From the NCBI RefSeq assembly GCF_037038585.1, contig NC_092521.1, positions 54,982,398-55,046,397 of the forward strand: a stretch of DNA of 64,000 nt, read 5' to 3'. The DNA comes from Patagioenas fasciata. Lineage: Eukaryota; Chordata; Aves; Columbiformes; Columbidae. A model generated the notes under the pieces. The model was not told where the DNA came from and did not search any database. It was given only the letters and a program-made list of their open reading frames with translations. Of this stretch, positions 1-11,800 are shown piece by piece; position 1 is the first letter of the stretch; every line of letters starts with the position of its first letter. The position numbers and the translations under genes were made by a program.

Positions 1-2045
1 AAATTTCTCCATCGCCCTGTGGCATAGAAACTTTCACTTTGAAGATACATTTTCAAACAATCTCCCTTACTCCTCTTCTTTAAGAAAAGAGTCATTCTTG
101 ATGTAATATAAGCTTTTATTATAGGGACACTCTTTTAAAAGTAGTTTTAGACTCTGTAAATTAGGAAGTACTCTGTTTTCATCCAACTGTAGCTATTCTA
201 CTGAGTGGTACAGAATCACACCATGTGATTCTGGAAGACTTCCCTCTTTGTCTCCCTTCTCTTAATAAAGACATGGTTCTCTGTCAGCTTTCTTGACCAC
301 TTTGCTTTTGTTATGTTAAATGTTTATGGGAAGATCAAGGTTCAAATCTGTCCTATATTCCTGTGTGTTCCAACTGCACTCAATGTTATTTGCATGAGAG
401 GCATTGTTAAGACACTATTTGATTAAATTTTGGCCGTGGTATTATGTGATACAGTTGCATATTGAAGTGGGGGCCTCAGCTGAACAAACAGAAGGGTCCT
501 TCCTCTTCTATAGCCTAACTTTCTAAGGGAAAGGACCACTCGCGCACGTAAATTATTATATTTAATCCTTAAAATCTTATGTAAGATTTTTCTCTAGGCC
601 ATGTTGTACTCCACGGAAGACAATGCCTTGGTAAATCTCACCATGTGTTCTTCTACTTGTAAATAAACAAAACAAATGGCTGGAGAACTTACCCAAAACC
701 TTAAAAATAATGGGTTTTAAGACTGTGAATGTTGTGTATCTGTAAGTGTCAGTTAAACAAATGTGTGCACTTTGCAAAGGAAACCAAAAAGGAAGAAACT
801 TGCCATAAACTCAGCTCTCTTACATGAGTGTCTGCTGGTGTACTGGCATTGTAAGAAACAAGTTCAAGTTCCACCTTTTTAGGATGAATAAATAATCTCT
901 GTAGCCAGGCAGTTTCAAGAGAACCGACACACCTGCCAAGGCACAAAAGATTGCAAAAAATTTCCTCCTCCTCAGCACCCATGAGGTGCCCAGAGCCTAA
1001 AAAATGGAAGACCTTGAAGTACATCAGCATCTTTCCTGAACAAACATCAGGAACTCTGGAAGGCATCTTCAGCCAGGCCCTCCCTGCCGGGCCTCCTGTA
1101 GTCTGCCAGGACAACAGCACAAGAAGAGAACATTTGGTCATCTCAAACACAGAGGATGCACTCTGTTTTCAATAGCATTCCCTCCACTCCCCTGCCTGCA
1201 GCACTAATGTCCAGGTGCTTCTGAGGGTCAGGTTCGGCCCAGACAGCCTTGGGTATGTTTGTAACCCTTTGACCTTTTCTTCTCCCTTTTTAAAGCCCTA
1301 TTATTTCTGTTTCAAACACTCTCCTCCTCCATCTGAGGACGGACAGGCGCATGGATCTGCAATTGGTGACCTTCCGTTCATTGCCAAGGTGGAAAATGTT
1401 GACAGACTCAGTTAGCAATAAAAATTTGCCCACCAGCATTGCTTGCAGTAACTGGCACCTACCCTGGATGAAACGACCATAGTCCTCATTCTCCCTCTGA
1501 ATGCACGAGGCCTCTGGATGAGTAAGCAGTACCCTGAAATCAGTGAAGCAGCTGCATAATTTGCAGGTGTTCTGGGGAGAATTAGCTTTTCCCAGTGCTA
1601 TCGCAATTACCTGATATTAAAAAAATCCACAGAAAAATTCTTATGGAGCTTTAAAAAAAAAACACTATCCATGTGTCAATCTTTCCGTAACATTAACTGC
1701 ACTTTGTTGATGATCTCACCTTCGTTGTGCCTGAAATAAGAAATGATACATCTTTTGGCAAGAGCAAAGACCAAAATTTACACCAGGACAAGAACCTGTG
1801 AAAACTCCTGAAGAAAATCTATTTCCAGTATAAAAGTTCAAGTTGTATAGCTTTTGTTTAATCTTTTCAAAATGCTTATTTGACTAAGACTTACATGAGC
1901 ACACATTATTTCAAAACCATACAGCTCACAATCCAAAGTATAGTCTTAATAATCAATAAGTAGCTTGGGTGTGTGTGATGGATACTAGAAAATCTGCTGT
2001 TACCAGGTCCTGAAAATAGATCATACACATGATGAGTGAAGGGGA
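1..2045. other. unique non-coding DNA, no gene seen
   Basis: AT-rich single-copy-looking sequence. Open frames here are short, and the longest (749-1150, minus) has no recognisable domain and is partly overlapped by an open frame on the other strand, so it is treated as chance. No repeat family was recognised. Confidence 0.5.
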
Positions 2046-2131
2046 CAAAAAAAATCCAAAACAAAACAAAACAAACAAACAAACAAAGAAACAAAACAAA
2101 ACATAAAAACAAAACAAAAACAAAATAACAA
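2046..2131. repeat. A-rich (CAAA/CAAAA)n simple repeat
   Basis: Imperfect run of CAAAA and CAAA units on the plus strand. Read from the minus strand it gives Phe/Leu/Cys-rich open frames that are low-complexity artefacts. Confidence 0.9.
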
Positions 2132-5100
2132 GCAATGAAGCCGTGACCCAGACAGAGAGTGTTCCTGCACCCATACTACCTTAAGCCACCTCTCTGCACA
2201 AACATTATCATCCTCTATCCTTCAAAGTTAGGTATATGGTAAAGAAGTTCTGGCTTGGGACTTCCAAGTGAAAGGTGGTTACTTTTCTGGTGGTTCCAGT
2301 GTCAGGACTAACGTCTTTAACTCCTATTTTAAATTCTTTTGAACTTCTCAGCTTTGATGCCTCCATCTAGAAATACTCCCCAGAAATATTGCCTTTCCCC
2401 TCAGCAACTTGGTAAGGCTTAGCAACTTGACACATGCACAGCATTTTTAAGATATACATTATACTCAGCTTTATTATGTACAGGGCTGGATGTTCACTTT
2501 TCCTAAGAAAAGGTACCAGGTCTCTTAAATAAAATACGTCTGGGCACTTTGAAAAAATAAAATATTAAAAATAGGACACTAAAGTCCTAGTTTGGACTAT
2601 CTCTTATCTCTGCATATACACAACAGCCAAGCACAGCTTCATTTAATTCTCTGTTAGCCTAATTGCTGGGTACCTACCATGTCCATCTGTGTGCATTATA
2701 GTGAATACGTGCACTGAGGGCTTAATGAGTCAGACACCTGCTCAGATGAACAAACGGCCTAGAATTATCACTGGTAATATCATCCATACATTTAATCTGC
2801 TCTTAATTTAAAAAGAGAGCTAGTGCACCAAAATAAATGGAGATGTATATTAGGACTGCTTACATTACTCCAGCCAGGCTGCACCTGCAGTAACAGTGAC
2901 CTGTCCCTGGGATCATCCTCTGGCAATGCAACCAGAATGGCTGCACCCACACAGCTGGAGAGGGAGAGCCCTCAAAGCAGGGAAGTCCTGTTGGGAACAT
3001 TCCTGCCAAAGGTACCTGAGAATCTGGGGAGGAAATGCTAGTTGACCTGGATTACAGCCATGATGGGGACTGCTTTAAATATGTAATAGCATAACAGACC
3101 AAACCTCACTGCCAAGAAATGTTCTCTGGTGCTGTTTAATCTACCGTGATTTAATTGCCAGTGAGCCCAGAACAGCAGAAGTGTCTGTCTGAAGAGCTAT
3201 AGCGCACAGAGCGGGGAAGCCATATCAGTTCAGCTGCTGTTACACAAAAATACCATCTTCATGTTTCCATACCATTAATACAATTCTCATGCAATTTTCT
3301 GTTCTCAGAAAGACTTGACTATTAAGTAGCTTGTTCTGAGTAACTACAGATACTCTGGAGTCAAACATCCCAGTCAGCCTCCTACAGTCAGAAGGGTTGT
3401 TATGGTTGTGTTTATGGTGACATTTCAGAAAAATAATGCAGGGGAATAATGAACAAAAGCACAGATACAACAGGATCATAAAAGCCTACTTCATACTCAG
3501 TACACAAACTGGCATTTCCAACCTCATTTTCATTTATATTATTTGAAGTATTTAGCTGATGTTTCTCTCAAAGCTTTTTTTCAAGGCCTGAAGGAACACA
3601 ACTCCCAATATAGGCCTTTTTCAAGGCAGATTTTGTGGCAGTCAGTTAATATTGTGTTTTTACCAGCGTGGTACTTCTGATTGTCCTTGTTACCCTAAGC
3701 CACCAAGACTGTGACCTGGCATTCTTTAATTCTGGCTCCGCTCTTGTACCACATAGTAAGTATACCAAGCTGTCTTCTTCCTCCATAGTATCTTCTTCTT
3801 CCAGAACAGCCAAACCTTCTTTCTATGTTTGCACAGGCAGGAAGGTCCCAGCTGTGAGTTTTAGGTCACTTCTTGAATTTAGCTCACTTCTTTCTATTCA
3901 TTCCAACTTTGAATGCCACGTCCCTGGGTTCTGCCAGTTCAGCATTCTCTTGTCCTATGGCATCAAATACAAATCTCTCTTCCTCCTAATTCCTACTCCA
4001 CCCATTTCTGTCCTGCTTGAGAGATATACCTTTATATTTGCTGCATCATTGTCCCAGCTTACTTCACCTTTTCACTGATACCAGTCTTATCACTGATTAC
4101 TTGATGGGGAAAAGGAACACGCCTTACCCACTTCAACATGTTCTTCCACACTGTGTAGACCCAGTTAATGTGCTCCCACCAGAAAAACCCTCAACTAATT
4201 AATACCAGGATAAGGATTAAGAGGTTGGAAAGTTTTTTATATTAAAATAAGAGGATGCTATTAAATTCTTGCTGTTATACACTCAAACACACAGGATACA
4301 TATGTGTGTGTGTATTTGTACACATATATATATAAGTGCATATTCTTGCCTTTTTCCCTTTTCTACTAATTATATACTGCACTCCATTTTTGCATATTGT
4401 AGTTCTTTTATAATCAGAAACAGCACCTGTCTCAATGTTATTGGAGTTCCAAAGGGGCTCTCAGATGATACGTCATCACAGCCATTTTGTTTTAAATCCA
4501 TCTGTAGTAATGGCATGCCATATGATAACATCGGGAAATAGAACATGACCAAGCAATGTGGCTGTTCTTAAATTTCACCCAGTAAGAGTAATGAAGGTTC
4601 CTTTCACCATCAGGTAAGATGTCACTATCACAAAAAAATATTTCAGGAATACCAATATCAATAATATCTCCTCTAAAGGTCAAAAGTTAAATAACATGCA
4701 AAATTCCCCACTGTATTTATTACAGGGCTTCCAAGAGAAAATATTTTGAGACAGAACCAAGTCTAAAAAGCAAAGCCAACTCTGCACACTGAAACTTAAC
4801 AAGTGAAAGTACTGGCAACTGGTCAAAGATCAGCAATTTCCTAGGTTTCCATAAAGAAGTCACTTACCTATACTGCTGACTTACTTTATATGAAATAACT
4901 AAATTCTGTGCTTAGATGAGTGACTTGATTTAGAGAACAAATTTCCAACTATTTGTTATATGCCCTTGATGGGCTTTTTTACAGCTACAAAGTCATGACA
5001 TAAACCAGAACACAATCCATCATGCAACATAACATTCTGTAAATACTATAATAGACTATACTTCAAATATTAAAATAGTTTGCAGTCACTTAAGTTGGAA

Positions 5101-5479
5101 TGTCTATGCCATAAAACTATTTTGTGATGGTAGAAGGAAAAATCATCCTTAAACCTGAATGGAGTGACTAGTTTGGCACTGTTGTTCCAGATATTATGCT
5201 ACATATGTTGCTAGTAAGCCAGGAAGAAAATCAAATTTAGGCTCTTAACCATGAAGTATCATTCCAACAGGCTTTCAATTCTTGGCAGTCTTCACATGCA
5301 TAGGAATCCGACACCCCATGGACACTGGAAATGGCTTGACACTAGAAACAGCAAAGGACACAGATCAAGGACAAAACCCCATGGTTCAAAAGAAAAAACA
5401 AGGTCCAATTTTACTTAAAAGATCACCACATCTGCCCACAATGGTTACAGCAGCAGCATCTGTCTACTTCCTACTGAGC
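2132..5479. other. unique non-coding DNA, no gene seen
   Basis: AT-rich sequence. The longest frame (3668-4078, plus, 136 codons) is Ser/Leu-rich and has no recognisable domain. A short TG/TA microsatellite lies at 4298-4336. Confidence 0.5.
4298..4336. repeat. TG/TA dinucleotide microsatellite
   Basis: Alternating TG then CA/TA steps that form an imperfect palindrome around the centre. Ordinary microsatellite. Confidence 0.75.
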
Positions 5480-5995
5480 AGATACTGCCCAACAGTCCTT
5501 TTGGCAAAACAATTTTGCAATGAGTGAGAACACAGTGAAAGATCCAATATACTACCCCCATGCCGTAATCACCTTCATATCACACCACAGAAATACAAGC
5601 CTGTTTCTAAGCTTTGTAGTGCATTCAGAACACACTATACAGTACATCACTTTGGCAGTGATCTGCTGCTTCTCTGTGCCTTTCCAGAGTGGACATGTCA
5701 CCAGTCTGTGTTCCTTCAGATGTCAATATTTTGTCAGTGACCCAATGACTCCCACAGCAGACAGGGAAAGGATTAGAGATCCTGTAGCCTTCCTGTTCAT
5801 GTACATGTGGTGGTGCAAGGATGAGAGCAACACATTTAGGGCTACAGTATGCCAAAGGAGAAGAGGACATATGATAGTACATTTTTTCACAGACACTCTG
5901 TTGTTAGCATTCAGCAACAGTCCTATGCAGAAAGGATTGGCTTTATTCAGACAAGTCCAACTGGATGTAACAGAATTTGGTAAATAAGACATTTC
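5480..5995 (-). pseudogene. possible decayed piggyBac-type transposase C-terminal fragment
   Basis: Tentative. On the minus strand an open segment (about 6001-5723) followed, past a stop, by more sequence in the same frame resembles the end of a piggyBac/PGBD-type transposase. Seen: a hydrophobic stretch with an LNVLLSS core like the family's helix before the Cys-rich domain; a GSLTKY-like segment; then CIVCS and, about 15 residues later, VFLWCDM, which resemble the start of the C-terminal zinc-binding (CxxC...CxxC) region. A stop sits where the family has Glu in its PCFExYHT-like end. What does not fit: the later cysteines are missing, no N-terminal part or terminal inverted repeats were found upstream, and the plus strand is also open here (5520-5987). 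The match rests on remembered family patterns, not an alignment. It could equally be a chance frame or another decayed retrocopy. Confidence 0.2.
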
Positions 5996-7267
5996 CTTCA
6001 CTCAAGTTTCTGTCTGCACATTTATTTGGCATTTTATAATGTTACTTACTCTACTGTTGTTCACACCCTTGAAAAGAGGGAGGAAACCAACAGTATTTCA
6101 AGCTTGAATTAAGGCAATGATGATCAGCAGAGTCTTCCCATCCCTGATGGCTTGGTGGAAAGTATTTTTTTCCTCTCAGATGTGCATCTCTTCACAACTG
6201 TCCATACCACTGAGGGACCCAAGGAGCTTAGTGGGGAGCAGAATGTAGTTGCTCTTGAATACAATAGCCCTTCTAGGTGCTACACTGAGGAATAAGCTAA
6301 GTTTTAGCTCTAACATGCAGGTTTTGTGTGTTGCATTAGCTTGACCAAGCTCAGGAGGTAGTTTCATCATGATAGTAGCAGTCTTTGAAAAGCTTCCTAG
6401 TCTGAAAACTGCTTAATTGGAATATAAAGGCTTTTTCTGCTGTCACAGAAACATTCTGGATTCAGAGTCCAGAATTCAGTTTTCTTCTGTCCTAGGAAGA
6501 ATGTTTTTAATTAAAGACTATAGAACTTGTCACCAAGACTTTAGAATGTTTTATATCCTGTTTCAAGGATATTATATAAGTCAAGCTTAACACAAAAGTT
6601 ATTTTATTTCCAAACCAAACAAGATTTGCCTAATTAGAAACCTAAAAAATAGGCACATTTTTACAGAAGGCAAAACTTCTTATAGGACGTGGATGCAACA
6701 TCTTTTCAGTACACTGTACATGCTCAGCTATACTGTTACAGATGGTGTGTAATATTTGCTGCATGCTCCAGAAACTGCCAAATGTTTTCCATAACCCCTC
6801 TTTCTACTAAAATATTCCAGATACATCTGTACTGCACTAAATCCTATGCTGCTATTTTGGCATTAACTGTATCTTCAGACTACTCTGCAGAGTTAAACCA
6901 TGCCAAGACTGAAGTATTGATTGCTACTTATTGTACACTGCATACTAGTAAATCCTGCCTCTGTGTCCTGGTCAACCATATATACACACCCTGGAGAAAT
7001 CACTTCTGCATTTTAATAGTCCTGTCCTAATGGAAGAAGGCACTAACGAGTACCTTTCACAATTTTGTGAGATAAAGAAATTGATTCAGCTGAGCCATTA
7101 GCATATAGACAGTAAGCAAAAGCAACTGGCTGCCACGTCTTCAGTTTAGCTCACAGCACTGGAACAGGGGTGTCTCCTCCTGGGCTAGAAGCTATGACCA
7201 AGGGGAAGAGAGAAGTAGGCAGAGGCTAAAACTTCTCCACGATCCTATACGAAGAACAGTCTTTATA
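5996..7267. other. unique non-coding DNA, no gene seen
   Basis: AT-rich sequence. If the piggyBac idea for the adjoining segment is right, part of 6000-6400 could hold its middle portion, but no catalytic-core motif could be identified there. Confidence 0.4.
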
Positions 7268-7960
7268 TTCATAGAATCATACAATCATAGAATTGTAGAA
7301 TCATAGAATGGTTTGGGTTGGAAGGCACCTTAAATATCATCTAGTTCCAACCCCGCTGCCATGGGCAGGGACATCTTCAACTAGACCAGGTGGCTCAAAG
7401 CCCCATCCAGCCTGGCCTTGAACACTCCCAGAGTTGAGGCATGCACAATCAGTGGGCTGTACGAAGCTTGGTTATCTCTCAATGATACTCCTGATGTGAG
7501 CTCCTAGTAAGCAGCACACCTCTCTAGAGAGTGTGTCAGGTCAGCAAATGGATGCTTCTGTACCTCTTAGAAGAGAGTCACCTACTACTATCACCCATCA
7601 CCTTTTCTTAGTTGCACTGGTTGTTAGGCAGGGAGCAGATCAGGCTGCCTTGCTTGGTGTGTCTCCTGATATGATGGGACCTTCCTCCTTAGTTTGCAGC
7701 ACAGTGAAGCTGTTCTGCAAGGGCACAGTTTTGGGGGGGAAGTCTCTTCCTCTTGCTGGTCCCTGCCATCGCAAGCTTCCATTTTTCTGCATTAGTGATC
7801 CTCCCTCACTTGCTCTGTGTGTGCCAGTTGGGGAGGTTTTGGCTGTTCGGCCATGTGCTGTGGGTCCACAGCACACTACTCTTGGAAACATCTATCTAGC
7901 TCATTTTCACCTTTCCCAATGTTATGCAGCCTTCTCACCATGTCATTACTCCTGGCCCCA
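7268..7960 (-). mobile_element. CR1 LINE, internally rearranged: ORF1 remnant joined to 3' end
   Basis: Minus-strand CR1. Its 3' end lies at the low-coordinate side: the reverse complement of 7268-7447 reads through the usual CR1 terminal block (GTTCAAGGCCAGGCTGGATG, then TTCCAACCCAAACCATTC) to repeated ATTCTATGATT-type tails. Directly upstream on the element, from 7448, the sequence is not the expected end of ORF2 but an ORF1 esterase segment. Most of the element, including the rest of ORF1 and the whole reverse transcriptase, is therefore missing between them. The 5' limit near 7960 is approximate. Most genomic CR1 copies keep only the 3' end, so a copy with both ORF1 and 3' end but no ORF2 is unusual. 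Confidence 0.85.
7448..7891 (-). pseudogene. CR1 ORF1 (esterase-domain protein) remnant
   Basis: A single minus-strand frame runs from 7891 to 7448 (148 codons) interrupted by four stops: TGA at 7642-7640, 7600-7598 and 7543-7541, and TAA at 7474-7472. The segment LQNSFTVLQTKEE precedes a basic KKR and the block VIVVVGDSLLRG (7594-7562), which carries the GDS motif of the SGNH-type esterase found in ORF1 of CR1-like elements. It continues with SREVCCL and PSFVQPTD (7471-7448), in the same frame. CR1 ORF1 is thought to bind element RNA and assist retrotransposition; this copy is dead. Three of four stops are TGA, which fits CpG decay of CGA arginine codons. The frame ends exactly where the CR1 3' end begins. 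Family assignment is from recalled CR1 ORF1 features. Confidence 0.65.
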
Positions 7961-10900
7961 CCTGGTGTTCACACAACATTTTGATATTATTTTTTATCCC
8001 ATACATTAGCATACACTGACTCCTTTTTTTCCCAGACAGCTCTCATTCTAACTGAGCGAGCTTTCAGGGACAATTTAAAAGAACAGTTATTGCACAATAA
8101 ATTCTAAAATTATACATATGTGCCATGGGAAGACTGACTCATGAATCTGGAAATAAAGAGACCTTACTGCTAGACCATTCTGTCCTATTAACCTTAGAAG
8201 TTGTTATCTCAATTTAATTTCATCCTGAACATCAATGTTCCCCACCTAGCTGTCTGGAGACACATCCATTTTTGGAGACACTATTGACATGACTGTATTT
8301 TGTCAGAAGTCTGAGGGAGAAAAGTTGTTAAGTCAGAGTGTGGAAAAAAAATGTAGAATGACAGAAGGATCCTTTTCAAGTATGTCACTGCAAATTGACT
8401 ACATTTTTGAAGCGGCTCACAGTGACTTGTAGAGCCAGATACTTTTCCTCACTAATTACCAAGCAATGATACATTTGGGTAGCTCAAATGTTCACCTTCA
8501 GCGCCTACTCAGTACAATTTTTAACTCAGCTTACTGAGGAAATGAAGCCTACTCGGTAGGATTTGGATGTCTATTTGTCCCTCCACGTCATACTTGGCTG
8601 ACTCCCATCAAATCTAACATTTAGTATAGGCTTTAATAGATAATAGGAGACAATTCAATTGCTCAGACAAGCATCTAGAGCTATTTTATTAATAGATGTC
8701 CATCTGCTGCTCCAGAGAGGAGGTGCAGGTCTTTGGTATATTTTGTATATTAGCTCCAGTCCCACATGGAAGTCTCCAGGGTAGCACACCAGCTTTAGGC
8801 GATGACGTAAATGTCCAGGCACCTGAATCCTACCCTAGATTCCAACAAGTTTCGTGAAACTCTATTGCCAGCTGAGCTAACAGCCACAGCATAAAGCTTA
8901 ACATTTATCCATCACCTTCCAAGTGTCAGTTCAGAGCTAGCCACAGCCAGGTACTGCCTCTTTCAAATTGGTAAGTGTGGGTGTGGAAGGGCCTGGAGAT
9001 ACTGTGAAGAGGCTTAAGATTAAGTAGGGAGGGAACTGCAGGAATTACAGGGCTCTCATAGAAGACGTGCTAGGGAGGCTGCGATTAGTGCAGTGAGATC
9101 AAGGCTGGAAATCAGATATAGACTTAAAGAAAACCAGACTTCCTTATTTCCACTGTTTCCCCTGTTTATTTTGTAATAAACTGCTTGTAGTGCTGCTCAC
9201 TAATCTCTCTAGACACAAATAACCCAAATGGCCCTGATTCATCTATAGACTTTGCTAATCATCCTTCCTTGCAGGCCACCCACCAGGTGCTCCTAAGGCA
9301 GATCCATGGCATGGCTGCAGGAGTATCCCTGCCCCCTGGACTTTGGTCAGGGCTGTTACCTGTTGAACGCAGACCCAGCTCTGAGGAAAGCATCTCTCTC
9401 TCAGATTTTTACTGTAATGTAGTATTTTTGCCAAATCTCAGCTGAATTAATTTCAATGACTAATTTAAACCACCGTTCTGACTGCCTAGTTCTAATAACA
9501 CATAGATTAACTCCTAGCCAGTAAAATGCTGAAGTGCATTTTTAAATCCCTTTGTTATCAATCAGCTATACTCCAAGATAAACAAACCCCCAAACTTTGT
9601 TGAATACTTCTGGCCTGAGTGTTGAATAGGTCTGAGTGAGTAAAGTTCCAGGTTTAGCCTACATTAAGCGTCTCATTTGTACATTACTCAGTCAGATGTA
9701 TGCATTGTGATAACTTCGTCCACAGAATTTACTGTCCCTAAAGCTTGCTAAAAACTCTAATTTTTCTTTTTAAATTAGAAGCTTACTGTATGTTAATTTT
9801 TTTTGCTATGCCCTCTGAGGTTGCCCAGAATTCATCAGAGATTCAGTGAGACTAACCAGCTTTGTGAGCGACTCTGATAAAAAGGGTGGAAATAAAGACA
9901 GGAAACATCAGAATGATCACCCTGAGAGAAATGGGACAAAAGCGTAACTTAGCATGGACCTATGATTCTGTTTCACCCTGAAGTCTTTTACCAGGTCCCC
10001 TTGAAATAATCTATCTGAATCCAGAGCATAAGGTAAGGCTCCAAGTGATGGCCATAAGATTACATGAGACCTTCCCATCTGAGGACCCTCTTGCTTCTTA
10101 TTCACACCACCTGAAAGCAGGAGAATCACCGATGCATTAACACACCGATATTTTAACACATGGGATCTTGGAGCTCCCATTTGGGCTCAGTGGGCAGGAA
10201 TCACTCAGCGGTATTTTCCTTCCGGTCATCTGCCAGACACAGAGGGGCAGGCAGGGCAGGGCTGTGGGTCCTAATCTCCGAAAACGCTGCAGACAGGTCC
10301 CAAAGCTCATCTGTCAAAGCAGAGAGAGTTAAAGTGCTTTCTGCATATTCTGGTGATCTACTGGCAATGGATGTAGAAGTGCTGCATTATTGTCAGTATT
10401 TGGTGTTTACACCACTGGCAAGTGAAATCAATTCATAACAATACGCTCTTGTTCTTTTTGCATTTGGAAATCTTTGAATGCTTTTCTACATGTGACTGCT
10501 TAAAATTGCAAATTTACAAAATTGCTTGTCATGGTATATTTGACTAATAAGGAAAAAAAAAAAAATGCCTGGCAAGTTATGCAACAGAAATGCTTTCAAT
10601 GGTTCTTGCTATCTGCAGTTTGCAGCTCTCCCTGGCATTGCTGATGGCTAGTCCACCTCTTTCAAAGCCTCAGTGCATTAAATCATTTTGTAAATTAAAC
10701 AAAATGTGCTGTCTCCAGCAGACAAAAAGTGGATAGGAGATCTTCCAGGCTAACAACAAGCCTTCAAAAAGCTTTTGAGATCTCATTACTCAGGTATCTA
10801 ATGGATGGAGTAGCAGTTGCTGTGTGATCTTTACTATGCATTGTGTATAACTGACATACATCGACACTCACTATCTTGGTAAATGGGGTGGATTATCTGC

Positions 10901-11778
10901 CAGCTTTGATTCCCCTTAATACAATTTTCCATAAATGCAGGAAATTAATGTTTACATATTATTAAAAATAATGTCAATGTAGTTTAAGAGGACTGCCATG
11001 CTGTATATTGTAGTATATTTAAAGTGTGACCAGAAAGCCTGATTACAATCACTTCATCCATTATCTAAAGTAACATAAAATATATTTATAGCAATCACAG
11101 TTTTTTCCTCACATCTTTCTCAAAAATCCAGAGATATTTTAGCATGACCAAGGTTTGGATTCATTAATGTCTAATGAAGCACATATTCCAGTTTTAGCCT
11201 TATGCAAATCTGGGTGCTGAAAATCACTTTCTCCTTTGCTCTTCCTTCCTCCTTCCTTTCCTCCCTCTCCCCAACTGAGGTCTCAATTGACACTGATCTG
11301 TTCTTGACTGAGGACACAGACAGAAAATTTCTTCCCTACAAACTTCCCTATCCTAAAGAAAAAAATCCTGAACTTAACTTTAACTTACATAAGCTTGCAT
11401 TCATATTATATATGGATTCAATTGTTACAGCATATATACAATTATGACCTCCTAAGTTACATTTTCTCACAAAGTCAGGTAAAAAGTCACTTCAGGAAAA
11501 AGTCTGCCCACTCCTGGATTGACACAGCAGCATTTAGCAAAATATACTAACCAAGACAGAAGCTGCATATTCCATAAATGTCTAGACACAGATATTCTAG
11601 AAAGAGCAATGAAAGTATTTTCAAAAGTACACTACACTCATTTAGTTCTGTCCAACCAAGCCAGTAGTAGTTTGACAAATGATCCCAACAGGGCAAAGAG
11701 CGTTGTTGAGCTCTCCCGACTGTCTTCTGACTGTCTTCTGCAATCTTGTGACTGCAGAATTTAGTTTGAATTAGTGCC

Positions 11779-11800
11779 AAAAAAAAAAAAAAAAAGAAAA
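11779..11800. repeat. A-tract
   Basis: Seventeen consecutive A, one G, then more A. There is no recognisable retrocopied sequence upstream, so it is not called a retroposon tail. Confidence 0.85.

Noticed and set aside
1906-2174. Phe/Leu/Cys-rich minus-strand frames resembling membrane proteins
   Set aside because: They are translations of the CAAA simple repeat.
5520-5987. 155-codon plus-strand frame
   Set aside because: No domain features; if anything is coding-derived here, the minus strand fits better.
7533-8009. 158-codon plus-strand frame
   Set aside because: It is antisense to the CR1 ORF1 remnant, which explains the open sequence.
11700-11745. Tandem GACTGTCTTCT duplication
   Set aside because: Only two copies of an 11-bp unit; too slight to be a meaningful repeat.
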